Shown in pieces: positions 18,273-25,311 of a stretch of 64,000 nucleotides of DNA. Both the position numbers and the translations under genes were made by a program. How positions within the stretch are numbered: position 1 is the first letter of the stretch; each line of letters opens with the position of its first letter. The notes under the pieces are model-generated. The model searched no databases, had not been told where the DNA came from, and was given only the letters and a program-made list of their open reading frames with translations. Source of the stretch: Methanocatella intestini (GTDB lineage: Archaea; Methanobacteriota; Methanobacteria; Methanobacteriales; Methanobacteriaceae); assembly GCF_002252585.1 (NCBI RefSeq), contig NZ_NQLD01000003.1, one strand, 5' to 3'.

Positions 18273-18533
18273 TTATTCGTCATCTTCAACATAAATTGCT
18301 TTTTTATCATCTTTATTAGCATCGACAACAATGTCTTCTGCATTTTGAACCATGTCCTGGTAACATTCTTCAGCATCTTTTTTTGCAGCTAAAACAGCAG
18401 CCATACCTTTAGTACAGCCTTCTTTTACTGCTTTAGATTCGAGGATTTTTTTACCTGCAATAGCTGCAGCTATTCCTCCAACAAAAATTAATGCATGTTT
18501 ATGTTCCATTACTTTATCAATGTATTCTTCCAT
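18273..18533 (-). CDS. Small membrane protein partner of the metal ATPase (DUF6110/PacL-like)
   Basis: The 86-aa protein has a hydrophobic Ala/Gly segment (about residues 14-28, FVGGIAAAIAGKK) followed by an amphipathic helix and a very acidic C-terminus (DANKDDKK...VEDDE). It precedes the P-type ATPase by 10 bases. The arrangement resembles mycobacterial PacL (DUF1490) proteins encoded with P1B ATPases, which scaffold the pump and bind metal; I also recall a DUF6110 family in this setting. The homology to PacL is by layout only. A metal-chaperone role is inferred. Confidence 0.6.
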   Translation of the reverse strand: MEEYIDKVMEHKHALIFVGGIAAAIAGKKILESKAVKEGCTKGMAAVLAAKKDAEECYQDMVQNAEDIVVDANKDDKKAIYVEDDE

Positions 18534-18563
18534 ATTATTTCCTCCAAATATAATTATTATAAA

Positions 18564-18630
18564 ACCTAATTTATTAGGTCTACCTAAAATTTATATCTGT
18601 CATATTATATAAATTATTAGGTCTACCTAA
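18564..18630 (-). promoter_or_regulatory. Two DtxR/IdeR-like palindromic operators around a TATA box
   Basis: The perfect 14-bp word TTAGGTCTACCTAA occurs at 18574-18587 and 18617-18630, 43 bp apart (about four helical turns). A further half-site ACCTAA lies at 18564-18569. Between them, a TATA-like AATTTATATAA reads on the minus strand (about 18604-18614). TTAGGT-N2-ACCTAA closely resembles the DtxR/IdeR family operator, so the operon is probably repressed by an iron- or manganese-responsive regulator. The regulator gene is not in the window. Confidence 0.65.
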
Positions 18631-18703
18631 AAAAATAATATGGAAATTAAATAAATTTAAAAATCAGTAAAAATAAGAAAAAACAGATAAAAGAAGAATA
18701 AAT

Positions 18704-19609
18704 TTATTCTTTTTTATCATCTTTAAATAATTCGGCAATACCTGCAACTGAACCTAAAACACCACTAGATTCAAGAGGTAAAAAGACTTTACTTGCTTTT
18801 CCATCAGCTATTTTCTCAAGAGATTCCAAATACTTAATAGCTATTAAACCATCATCAGGATTTCCTTCATGGATCGCAGCATATACTTTTTCAATAGCTG
18901 CTGCTTCCCCTTCCGCTCTAAGAATTGCAGCCTGTTTATCTGCTTCAGCCATTTTCTTAATAGATTCTGCATTACCTTCAGCTTCAAGAATAGTTGCTTG
19001 TTTATCTCCTTCAGACTTTTTAATTTCAGATTGTTTATAACCTTCAGCTTCAAGAATAGATGCTCTTTTCATCCTTTCAGCTTTCATTTGTTTACTCATT
19101 GCATCAACAATATCCTGAGGAGGTTCAATTTTTTGAATTTCAACACGAACAACTCTACTACCCCATTTATCAGTAGCTTCATCCAATACTTCACGTAATT
19201 CTGCATTAATCATTTCACGGGAAGTTAATGTTTGGTCCAATTCCAAATCACCAATAATATTTCTTAAATTGGTTTGTGCAAGTTTGGTAATAGCCTGATA
19301 AAAGTCAACAACGTGATAAGTTGCATTAAAAGCATCTACCACTTCATAAAATATAACACAGTCTACAACAACAACAGTATTGTCTTTAGTAATAACTTCC
19401 TGAGGAGGTACATCTACAACCTGCTCTCTTAAATCTACTTTTTGCAATGTTTCAATAAATGGAATTAAAACAACAATTCCACTACCTACAGTTCTCTGAT
19501 ACTTACCTAATCTTTCAATAACCCCTTTTTCATAAGGTCTTAAAATTTTAATACATTTAATTCCAATAATGGCCAACAATATAACAATTAAAATTGCTAT
19601 TTCAATCAT
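18704..19609 (-). CDS. SPFH/Band 7 membrane protein (stomatin-like)
   Basis: The 301-aa protein has an N-terminal membrane segment (residues 1-18), an SPFH domain (about 20-185, including IPFIETLQKVDLREQVVDV and MINAELREVLDE), and a long Ala/Glu/Lys coiled coil with repeated EAEGxKQ/EADKQA motifs (about 190-250). Such proteins form oligomeric scaffolds in the membrane and are usually paired with NfeD. That pairing is present here: the nfeD-like gene ends 10 bases upstream. The function is likely membrane organisation or quality control. Confidence 0.9.
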   Translation of the reverse strand: MIEIAILIVILLAIIGIKCIKILRPYEKGVIERLGKYQRTVGSGIVVLIPFIETLQKVDLREQVVDVPPQEVITKDNTVVVVDCVIFYEVVDAFNATYHVVDFYQAITKLAQTNLRNIIGDLELDQTLTSREMINAELREVLDEATDKWGSRVVRVEIQKIEPPQDIVDAMSKQMKAERMKRASILEAEGYKQSEIKKSEGDKQATILEAEGNAESIKKMAEADKQAAILRAEGEAAAIEKVYAAIHEGNPDDGLIAIKYLESLEKIADGKASKVFLPLESSGVLGSVAGIAELFKDDKKE

Positions 19610-19619
19610 ATTATCCTCC

Positions 19620-20036
19620 CTAATCTATTTTTTTAACAATTAACTTAATGCTGTCAATTCCAATAACTTCCACTTTATCATTAATGTTTAAGTCATCTTC
19701 ACTATATCCGGACCATTCTTCACCAGCTACTTTAATAACAACATTAGTTTTATTTAATTTCTTTAAAACAACACCTTTCTGCCCAATAAGTCTTTCAGCC
19801 GTTGCATTTTTACCTGCTTTTTTTGTTACTTTTTTAGCAAACTTTCTAGTGGATAATATTAAAATAAATGAAGAAACTGCAAATCCAATAAACTGAATAT
19901 ATGGATTAAAGCCTAAATAATTCAATATTATAGCTACAATTGATCCTACACCAAACCATACTAAAAAAAAGCTAGCAGTAACTAATTCCATTATAAAAAA
20001 GACAACCATCAAAGTTATCCAAATATAAATATCCAT
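19620..20036 (-). CDS. NfeD-family membrane protein
   Basis: The 138-aa protein has two or three TM segments (about 5-70) and a soluble C-terminal OB-fold domain (about 85-138, with GQKGVVLKKLNKTNVVI and VEVIGI), the short form of NfeD without the ClpP-like protease part. It heads the operon with the SPFH gene, and the two proteins are known partners in many prokaryotes. Confidence 0.88.
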   Translation of the reverse strand: MDIYIWITLMVVFFIMELVTASFFLVWFGVGSIVAIILNYLGFNPYIQFIGFAVSSFILILSTRKFAKKVTKKAGKNATAERLIGQKGVVLKKLNKTNVVIKVAGEEWSGYSEDDLNINDKVEVIGIDSIKLIVKKID

Positions 20037-20187
20037 ATGAATCTTTTTTAATATTTTTTATAGCTATTTGTTTAGCTATCATATAATTTATTTGTAATTT
20101 ATTATACTTAATAATTAAGGTGATTTTCATAAAAGAGATAATTTAAATATAACAATTGTTAATAATATCTAATAAGAGGCAGTTCAT

Positions 20188-21018
20188 ATGGAATTTATCA
20201 AAACAATAAATGCAATTAAATGGAAAAATGGGAATTGCGAAAAAGTAGAAGAAAAAACTGTTGAAGATGAATATGCTTATTTATTTATTGATTATTTGCC
20301 TCCAAGAAAGTTTTCAGTTTATCCAAAAAACTTAGATGACTTTGCAATTGGATATTGTCTTGGAGAAGGTTTAATAAAAACAAATAATGATATAAAAAAT
20401 ATAAAAATAAGTGAAACAAATGTATTAGTTAAAACTCGTCTTAACCATACTCCTGAAGAGGACTTTGAGCAGGAAGGAATAGTCCAAAAAAGAAAAGGAG
20501 ATTGCGAGCATGCATGCGTTTGCAGATTACTTGAATATCAGGGAGTAAATTCCGATAATGCCGGAGGAATCAGATCCCAATTAAAAACAATAACTCCAAA
20601 TAATTCCACTTTAAAAATAGATGCAACACAAATTATAAAAGACATGGAAAATTTAAAAGAAAATGCTAAAATTTGGCAAGAAACAGGCAGTGTTCATGCA
20701 GCTCAATTAATTTATAAAGATAAAAGCATTATAAGAGAAGATGTTAGCAGACATGTAGCTGTAGATAAAGTTATTGGAGCTGCTTTTAAACTAGGATACG
20801 ATTTAACACAATCATACCTTACATACAGTGGAAGAATGCCTGCAGATATGCTTATAAAAGTAATAAGAGTGGGAATTCCAATTATCATATCTAATGCAGC
20901 ACCTGCAGCTTCAGGATATGAAATAGCTGAAAAAGGCAATATAACCATGGTTGGTTTTGTTAGAAATAACAGATTTAATCTCTACAGTGCTCCGCAGAGA
21001 ATAAATCTTGAAAAATAA
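20188..21018 (+). CDS. fdhD: FdhD-family protein (formate dehydrogenase accessory sulfurtransferase)
   Basis: The 276-aa protein carries the family's C-terminal hallmarks: TGSVHAAQLI, REDVSRHVAVDKVIGAAF, YSGRMPADMLIKV and SNAAPAASGYEIAE. FdhD moves sulfur to the molybdenum or tungsten cofactor of formate dehydrogenase, which fits a methanogen that can use formate. The cysteine loop is unusual: the Cys sit at 106, 110 and 112 (CEHACVC) rather than in the common CxxC arrangement. The gene is alone, and its last codons lie inside the left copy of a 39-bp repeat. The GAGGCAG site before ATG supports the start. Confidence 0.85.
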   Translation: MEFIKTINAIKWKNGNCEKVEEKTVEDEYAYLFIDYLPPRKFSVYPKNLDDFAIGYCLGEGLIKTNNDIKNIKISETNVLVKTRLNHTPEEDFEQEGIVQKRKGDCEHACVCRLLEYQGVNSDNAGGIRSQLKTITPNNSTLKIDATQIIKDMENLKENAKIWQETGSVHAAQLIYKDKSIIREDVSRHVAVDKVIGAAFKLGYDLTQSYLTYSGRMPADMLIKVIRVGIPIIISNAAPAASGYEIAEKGNITMVGFVRNNRFNLYSAPQRINLEK

Positions 21019-21046
21019 AAGAAGTAGTTTTTTCTATTGTGTTTCT
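21008..21046. repeat. Left 39-bp direct repeat (att-like)
   Basis: It starts within the last fdhD codons and covers AAAGAAGTAGTTTTTTCT. It differs from the right copy by one base (A for G at its 16th position). It may double as the fdhD terminator. Confidence 0.8.
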
Positions 21047-21154
21047 AATTTTTTACAATTTAACTTTTATTCCCCCAAGCTTTTAAAAAGTACTGTTTTT
21101 TACTTTTTATTAACTAACTTCATTACTCCTTAACTCAACTCGCAATTTTTTTAC

Positions 21155-22198
21155 TTATTTTCCTTCAATCCTTTTTATTTCTTTAATCATTTTATCAAAA
21201 TCAGATTCAAAGGTTTTATCTTGTTTAACCCTAAATTTCTCATATTCACTTTTTGCAATTTCTTTAGCTTCTTTTGAGGATATTTTTCCTTTATCCAATA
21301 ATCTTGGTAATTCATTTAAAGTAATATAACTGTCTAACACATTTTTCCAATCTGCCATACTTGTAGGAATTTTTCTCATAGCTCTATTTTCAGCTAATGT
21401 TAAAAAACCATCCACTAAAGTATTTAATAATTTAAGTTCCTTTTCTTTTAGATAATTTTTTGCTATTACAACATCACTTTGAATTATTTTCCCATTAGGT
21501 GATTTGCTCCAAGAAGTCAATCCCATATGTGGTTTATCACTGTCACTACGTTCTGAAATTATTTCTGCAGCAGTTTTTTCACTTACTGCATATATTAATT
21601 TATTTTGTACTGTAGCAAAAAATTCTTTTGTTATTTCAGATTCAAAATTATAATCATAACTTGTTGCATAAATATCAGTTATTTTCTGATTAAATCTTCT
21701 TTCAGAGGATCTAATTTCACGAATTTCTTCGAGTAACTCCTCAAAATAATCTTTAGTAAATCTTCCCCCTTTCTTCAGAAGTTCCTTATCTAATACAAAA
21801 CCTTTAACCATATATTGCTTTAAAATAGCATTAGACCATTTACGAAACTGAGTGGCTTCTTTACTGTTTATTCTATACCCTATCGATATAATTGCATCAA
21901 GATTATACCATATTTGAGGCCTTCCTCCTTTTTTAGAGTTTATCAACTCTGAGTTGATAAACTCGGATTTCTCCTCAAATAATTTTTTGGAACTTAAACT
22001 AACTTCATTTTTATTTAACTCTCCATCCTGAACTATATTACTGAAATGCTTAGATATATTTTGAGTACTTGTTCCAAAAATTTCTGCAATAACTTTTTGA
22101 CTAGCCCATAATGTATCATCACCAATAATAAATTCACCTTCAACAGATCCCTCTTCACTTTGATATAATAATTTTTCAACTAATTTAAATTCCACCAT
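21155..22198 (-). CDS. rhuM: RhuM-family protein
   Basis: The 347-aa protein matches the RhuM family: an N-terminal DNA-binding-like region (LWASQKVIAEIFGTSTQNISKHF, residues 29-51), the core GGRPQIWYNLDAIISIGYRINSKEATQFRKWSNAILKQYMVKGF (given here only as the segment 91-134), and a helical C-terminal half. RhuM proteins are frequent in genomic islands and next to restriction systems; the biochemical role is unknown. Here the gene is the only intact cargo of the repeat-bounded insert. A weak AGAGGTT site precedes the ATG. Confidence 0.85.
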   Translation of the reverse strand: MVEFKLVEKLLYQSEEGSVEGEFIIGDDTLWASQKVIAEIFGTSTQNISKHFSNIVQDGELNKNEVSLSSKKLFEEKSEFINSELINSKKGGRPQIWYNLDAIISIGYRINSKEATQFRKWSNAILKQYMVKGFVLDKELLKKGGRFTKDYFEELLEEIREIRSSERRFNQKITDIYATSYDYNFESEITKEFFATVQNKLIYAVSEKTAAEIISERSDSDKPHMGLTSWSKSPNGKIIQSDVVIAKNYLKEKELKLLNTLVDGFLTLAENRAMRKIPTSMADWKNVLDSYITLNELPRLLDKGKISSKEAKEIAKSEYEKFRVKQDKTFESDFDKMIKEIKRIEGK

Positions 22199-22569
22199 AA
22201 TTTATATAACCTCTACACTTTACTCTCCAAAAAAAATTAATTATGTGTTTCTTGTTTTTATATTTATATTATAAGTTAATATAAATGTTTCTATTCAAAA
22301 AATTAACCTTAAAAATACAATATATTCAATAAAAATAATAAAATGCAAAACATTATTCAGTATAAAAAAATAAAACACATTGAGTTCTAAATTTTAGTGT
22401 TTAATTAGTTTTGTGAAATGTTAAGTTATTGTTCATTTTACAAAAAATACTATCACTTCATCCAAACCATTCATTTTATATTATAAAATATTTTCACTAA
22501 ATTAATAAATCTTCAAAAACATGTCAACCACCTTTTAAGGTCTGTTTCATATGATATTCTTGTGTAGAT
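22199..22569. other. Non-coding A+T-rich stretch upstream of rhuM
   Basis: No convincing gene is seen. It contains the rhuM promoter region (TATA-like tracts near 22258-22285 on the minus strand) and the decayed sequence beyond the integrase fragment, with several stops in the frame that continues from it. Confidence 0.5.
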
Positions 22570-22809
22570 TCAGTAAAAATCAGTTACATTTAAGTTTAAA
22601 GTTTCCATTCTAGCACAACCATTTGTACTCATAAATAATATTGCTGCTTTCATTAAGTTGTCTGCAACATCTAATGCGACTTTTATTACTTCATGATCGG
22701 GCAAATCTTTATAATTTATTGGTAGCGTGATTTTCAAGCTTTGTGTGATTATGGGTGGTAGTCTCTGTTGGGGGCATAATTGTATTTGAGGACCAGTTCT
22801 TCCTCTTCT
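22570..22809 (-). pseudogene. Tyrosine recombinase (phage integrase) fragment
   Basis: A stop-bounded minus-strand frame of 79 codons contains KDLPDHEVIKVAL, then NLMKAAILFMSTNGCARMET, then LNLNVTDFY. This matches the start of the integrase catalytic domain, where the first catalytic Arg falls in the (T/S)-x-G-x-(A/R)-R-x-E-x-LxL motif. Both the core-binding N-terminus and the rest of the catalytic domain (HxxR and the Tyr) are missing, and no start codon fits. It is a relic of the enzyme that probably inserted this element. Confidence 0.6.
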
Positions 22810-22901
22810 TCAGCCCCCAATAATTAGTTCGCAAAATGTTTTATTGTAAAATTTAGTGTATTGTTTTATTATTACTTTTATCCGTTTATAGGGGCTGAAG
22901 A
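22807..22901. repeat. 11-bp inverted repeat next to the integrase relic
   Basis: TCTTCAGCCCC (22807-22817) and GGGGCTGAAGA (22891-22901) are perfect inverted copies 73 bp apart, in a G+C-richer context than the surroundings. The match extends to about 15 bp with one gap. They could be recombinase arm sites or the foot of a structured RNA. Confidence 0.45.
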
Positions 22902-23005
22902 GAGGTTTCTTTCTAACGAAAATTCTTTTAACAGTTTTCCATCATTGCCCATATTTCCTATTTTTACCTTTTTATTTTTTTTATTAAACTCTTATATGAA
23001 AGCAT

Positions 23006-23044
23006 TTGAAAAATAAAAGAGGTAGTTTTTTCTATTGTGTTTCT
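23006..23044. repeat. Right 39-bp direct repeat (att-like)
   Basis: It overlaps the last codons and stop of the AhpD-like gene at 23032-23044 and carries its T-rich terminator. It is the partner of the left copy 1998 bp away. Confidence 0.8.
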
Positions 23045-23370
23045 GCAACGCTATTTAAAATTTGAACAGCCTTACTGAAAGCAGGCATTCCAGAAGTTAA
23101 AAGGACAATTTTCAAAACATCCATTATTTCTTCTTTAGTAATGTCTAATTCCTGCATTCCACTTTTTATTTGTTTTTTAGTAGCTCTTGGATCTGCTCTT
23201 GAAGCTGTAATTCCAATAGCTATTAATTTTTGGGTTTTATAATCAAGAGCATGTCCGTCATAAACTACTTCACTTATATTTTTAACAAGGTCATAAAGGT
23301 CAGGATATTCTCCTTCAAGTTCATGAATTCCTTTTCCATAAAAAACTTCATCTTTCATATAACCACTCAC
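23032..23370 (-). CDS. Carboxymuconolactone decarboxylase/AhpD-like protein without the redox cysteines
   Basis: The 112-aa helical protein follows the CMD/AhpD pattern: a KTQKLIAIGI helix, then the site where CxxC-x3-H is expected, then ITKEEIMDVLKIVLLTSGMPAFSKAVQIL. In the active-site position it reads ASRADPRATKKQIKSGM, with no cysteine anywhere in the protein, so the AhpD-type peroxide-reducing chemistry is not possible. A binding or regulatory role is more likely. Its 3' end lies in the right att-like repeat, and the element apparently left the coding sequence intact. Confidence 0.75.
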   Translation of the reverse strand: MSGYMKDEVFYGKGIHELEGEYPDLYDLVKNISEVVYDGHALDYKTQKLIAIGITASRADPRATKKQIKSGMQELDITKEEIMDVLKIVLLTSGMPAFSKAVQILNSVAETQ

Positions 23371-23418
23371 CTTAATTGATTGGTTATTATATAAAAAATA
23401 AGTTATATATAAATGTAA

Positions 23419-23844
23419 TCAGTTATTTTCAATAGCTTCACGAACTTTTTTAATAGCTATTTCCTTTTTAGCAGGATATGCTGCTATTTTGACTTTAAGA
23501 TGAATTGAATCTCCAGAATCTACAATTTTAATTTTTTCATTAATTGCATCTTCCTTAGATAATCGTAAAAATAAATTTCCTTTATCATCAACTTTACGTT
23601 CCAAATCATTATTTAATTTATCAAGTTGATTTTGGTCTAATTCTAAAAGTAAATTAAAAAAAGCTTTTGTTTGTCTTTTCTTATCTACAACACCAGACAG
23701 TATAATGATTTTATCTTCCATTAATCCTTCTGCATCTTCACTTTCAATTTCAGCATCTGGAAATATGTTGTAGATGGCCTGAGTTAATTCATCGAGATTT
23801 TCACTCTCATAAACAAACTCTCTAAATCTGATATTATGAATCAT
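23419..23844 (-). CDS. Archaeal RNA-binding protein (COG1325-type)
   Basis: The 141-aa protein begins MIHNIRFREFVYESEN and has the FNLLLELDQNQLDKLNNDLERKVDDKGNLFLRLSK pattern (residues about 82-118) of the archaeal RNA-binding family often placed beside the L15e gene and linked by genomics to RNA processing. It lies 30 bases after rpl15e and is probably co-transcribed. The exact RNA target is not known. Confidence 0.8.
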   Translation of the reverse strand: MIHNIRFREFVYESENLDELTQAIYNIFPDAEIESEDAEGLMEDKIIILSGVVDKKRQTKAFFNLLLELDQNQLDKLNNDLERKVDDKGNLFLRLSKEDAINEKIKIVDSGDSIHLKVKIAAYPAKKEIAIKKVREAIENN

Positions 23845-23874
23845 TTTATCAAAAAAGGTATTAAGAAAGGAGAT

Positions 23875-24429
23875 TTATTTTTTTCTCCTTGCTTGTTCAC
23901 TACCTTTTCCTTTGGAAGTTAATCCACGTCCTTTAGTTCCAGCACTAGTTAAGCCTCTGAGAGCTCTGTTAGTGTGTTTTTTGGAGCAAATCCAATTGAT
24001 TTTTTCATCATTAACAATAGAAGGACTTTGTGGATCTACTAAGATAACTTCATAATATTTATATTTACCGTCAGCCCATACCCAGTAAGAGTTTAATACT
24101 TCTAAATTAGGGTATTTTTTAGCTACACGTTCTTCAGCAATCCTTTGAATGGATTTAGCTTGAGTAATTTTGTTTACACCCATTCTTTTAGGTTTACGTC
24201 CTCCGATAAAACGAGATTTCCTTCTTCCACCACGTCTTACTCTGGTTCTTACTAAAACGAAACCTTTTTTAGCTCTGTAACCTAAACTTCTAGCTCTATC
24301 AAGCCTGGTTGGTCTTTCAATTCTTTGAACTGCTGATTGCCTTCTCCATTTAGGAGCTCTTTCCCACATTAATTCCCTTACATAGGATTCATCTGGGTTT
24401 TTCCATGCATCTCTAATATATTTATACAT
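23875..24429 (-). CDS. rpl15e: 50S ribosomal protein L15e
   Basis: This 184-aa, highly basic protein is the archaeal/eukaryal large-subunit protein L15e. It starts MYKYIRDAWKNPDESYVREL, continues with the arginine-rich VRTRVRRGGRRKSRF stretch, and ends with the GLTSAGTKGRGLTSKGKGSE tail, all conserved. It is first in a transcript with the RNA-binding protein, behind a leader of about 90 nt that contains inverted repeats. Confidence 0.97.
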   Translation of the reverse strand: MYKYIRDAWKNPDESYVRELMWERAPKWRRQSAVQRIERPTRLDRARSLGYRAKKGFVLVRTRVRRGGRRKSRFIGGRKPKRMGVNKITQAKSIQRIAEERVAKKYPNLEVLNSYWVWADGKYKYYEVILVDPQSPSIVNDEKINWICSKKHTNRALRGLTSAGTKGRGLTSKGKGSEQARRKK

Positions 24430-24471
24430 AATAACACCTTTTGTTCAGCTTTTTTAAAAAGCCACATCCAT

Positions 24472-24519
24472 GAGACATTGTCTCGAAAAAAGTTATGTAA
24501 TCGTCAATAAATCAACGAT
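24472..24519 (-). promoter_or_regulatory. Inverted repeats in the rpl15e leader/promoter
   Basis: Two perfect or near-perfect palindromes lie upstream of rpl15e: GAGACA-T-TGTCTC at 24472-24484 and ATCGT-N10-ACGAT at 24500-24519. A TATA-like TTTATAAAT (minus strand) lies near 24540-24550, so the second repeat is near the transcription start and the first is in the leader RNA. They could serve autogenous control or a repressor. Confidence 0.35.
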
Positions 24520-24634
24520 AATGAAATATTTGTTTTATTTATTTATAAAGTTTTGGTCAAATTTATAAAGAAAAATTAGTGTTAACCAATTATTTATAAT
24601 TAATTCCATATAAATATTAATGAGGATGAAAAGT

Positions 24635-25033
24635 ATGAAAATGCCTGATAAATTAGATTCAAAACTGCTGGCCCCTTGTGGAATAAACTGTATTAGCTGT
24701 GAAAGGTATCAAAATCCATGTGTAGGATGTTTAATAGGTGATGACGGAAAAACTAAAGCTAGTTTAAAATGTAAAATAAAATCCTGCTTTGATACAAAGA
24801 ATTTTAGCTATTGCGGAAGATGCAGTGAATTTCCCTGCCCCCAAATGAAAAAACACAGCAAAAAGTATATTAAAAGATATGATTTAAATACTTTAGAAAG
24901 TGCCAAAAGAATAAAAAATATAGGCATTGGTAAAATAACAGATTCAGACCGTGAAAAATGGACCTGTCCCAAATGCGGAGGAGTAATTAAATTTCAAACT
25001 AAAAAATGCAGTGAATGTGACTATTCATTATAA
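24635..25033 (+). CDS. DUF3795 cysteine-rich protein
   Basis: The protein contains many paired cysteines: LLAPCGINCISCERYQ, then PCVGCL, SCFDTKNFSYCGRCSEFPCPQM, and a C-terminal zinc ribbon CPKCGG...CSECDY. The N-terminal arrangement is that of DUF3795, which probably binds zinc or an Fe-S cluster; function unknown. The frame opens at 24620, but GAGGATG before the ATG at 24635 makes the latter the better start (132 aa). It is divergent from rpl15e and alone. Confidence 0.8.
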   Translation: MKMPDKLDSKLLAPCGINCISCERYQNPCVGCLIGDDGKTKASLKCKIKSCFDTKNFSYCGRCSEFPCPQMKKHSKKYIKRYDLNTLESAKRIKNIGIGKITDSDREKWTCPKCGGVIKFQTKKCSECDYSL

Positions 25034-25045
25034 CTCTTTTTTTAA

Positions 25046-25184
25046 AAGTAATACTTATAGCTAAAATAAGCCAATAAAAGTAATACTTCCTTATTTTTTA
25101 AAAAATAATACTTAATATATAAATAAAATAAAAAAAAGTAATACTTAATACTTTTAGGCAAAATAAAGCATTTTAATAATACTT
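25046..25184. promoter_or_regulatory. Array of AAGTAATACTT-type operator-like repeats
   Basis: The 11-bp near-palindrome AAGTA-A-TACTT occurs at 25046-25056, 25078-25088 and 25136-25146, with close variants at 25103-25113 and 25174-25184 and an extra half-site near 25148. Spacings are 32, 25, 33 and 38 bp. The array occupies the spacer before the nickel/peptide-type transporter operon (first gene at 25312). Half-sites of GTATTAC type resemble NikR-like ribbon-helix-helix operators, which would fit nickel control, but this is inferred. Confidence 0.6.
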
Positions 25185-25311
25185 TTTTTAGTAAACCTTA
25201 TTAATTATTATGATAATACAAATTATTAGGTTGTTATTATATCATACTAAATATCGGATTGATATTACTAACAAGCTACTTTTTTAATAATTGAAACGAA
25301 ATGTGAAAAAA

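Larger units (their letters stand above)
21008..23044. mobile_element. 2-kb integrated element with rhuM and an integrase relic, bounded by 39-bp direct repeats
   Basis: Direct repeats at 21008-21046 and 23006-23044 agree in 38 of 39 positions (offset 1998 bp). Each copy contains the fdhD terminal codons, a T-rich terminator, and the last codons of the convergent AhpD-like gene read from the other side. Deleting one repeat unit restores a tight convergent fdhD/AhpD-like junction, as expected of attL and attR sites. Between them lie rhuM and a fragment of a tyrosine recombinase. This fits a decayed site-specific integrative element. Confidence 0.7.

Noticed and set aside
24430..24619. Possible tRNA gene at the palindromes upstream of rpl15e
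   Set aside because: No cloverleaf with T-loop GGTTCRA and acceptor pairing can be built; the region is A+T-rich leader and promoter.
25046..25184. CRISPR-like array
   Set aside because: The repeated unit is only 11 bp, spacings are irregular, and the intervals are not unique spacers; an operator cluster is far more likely.
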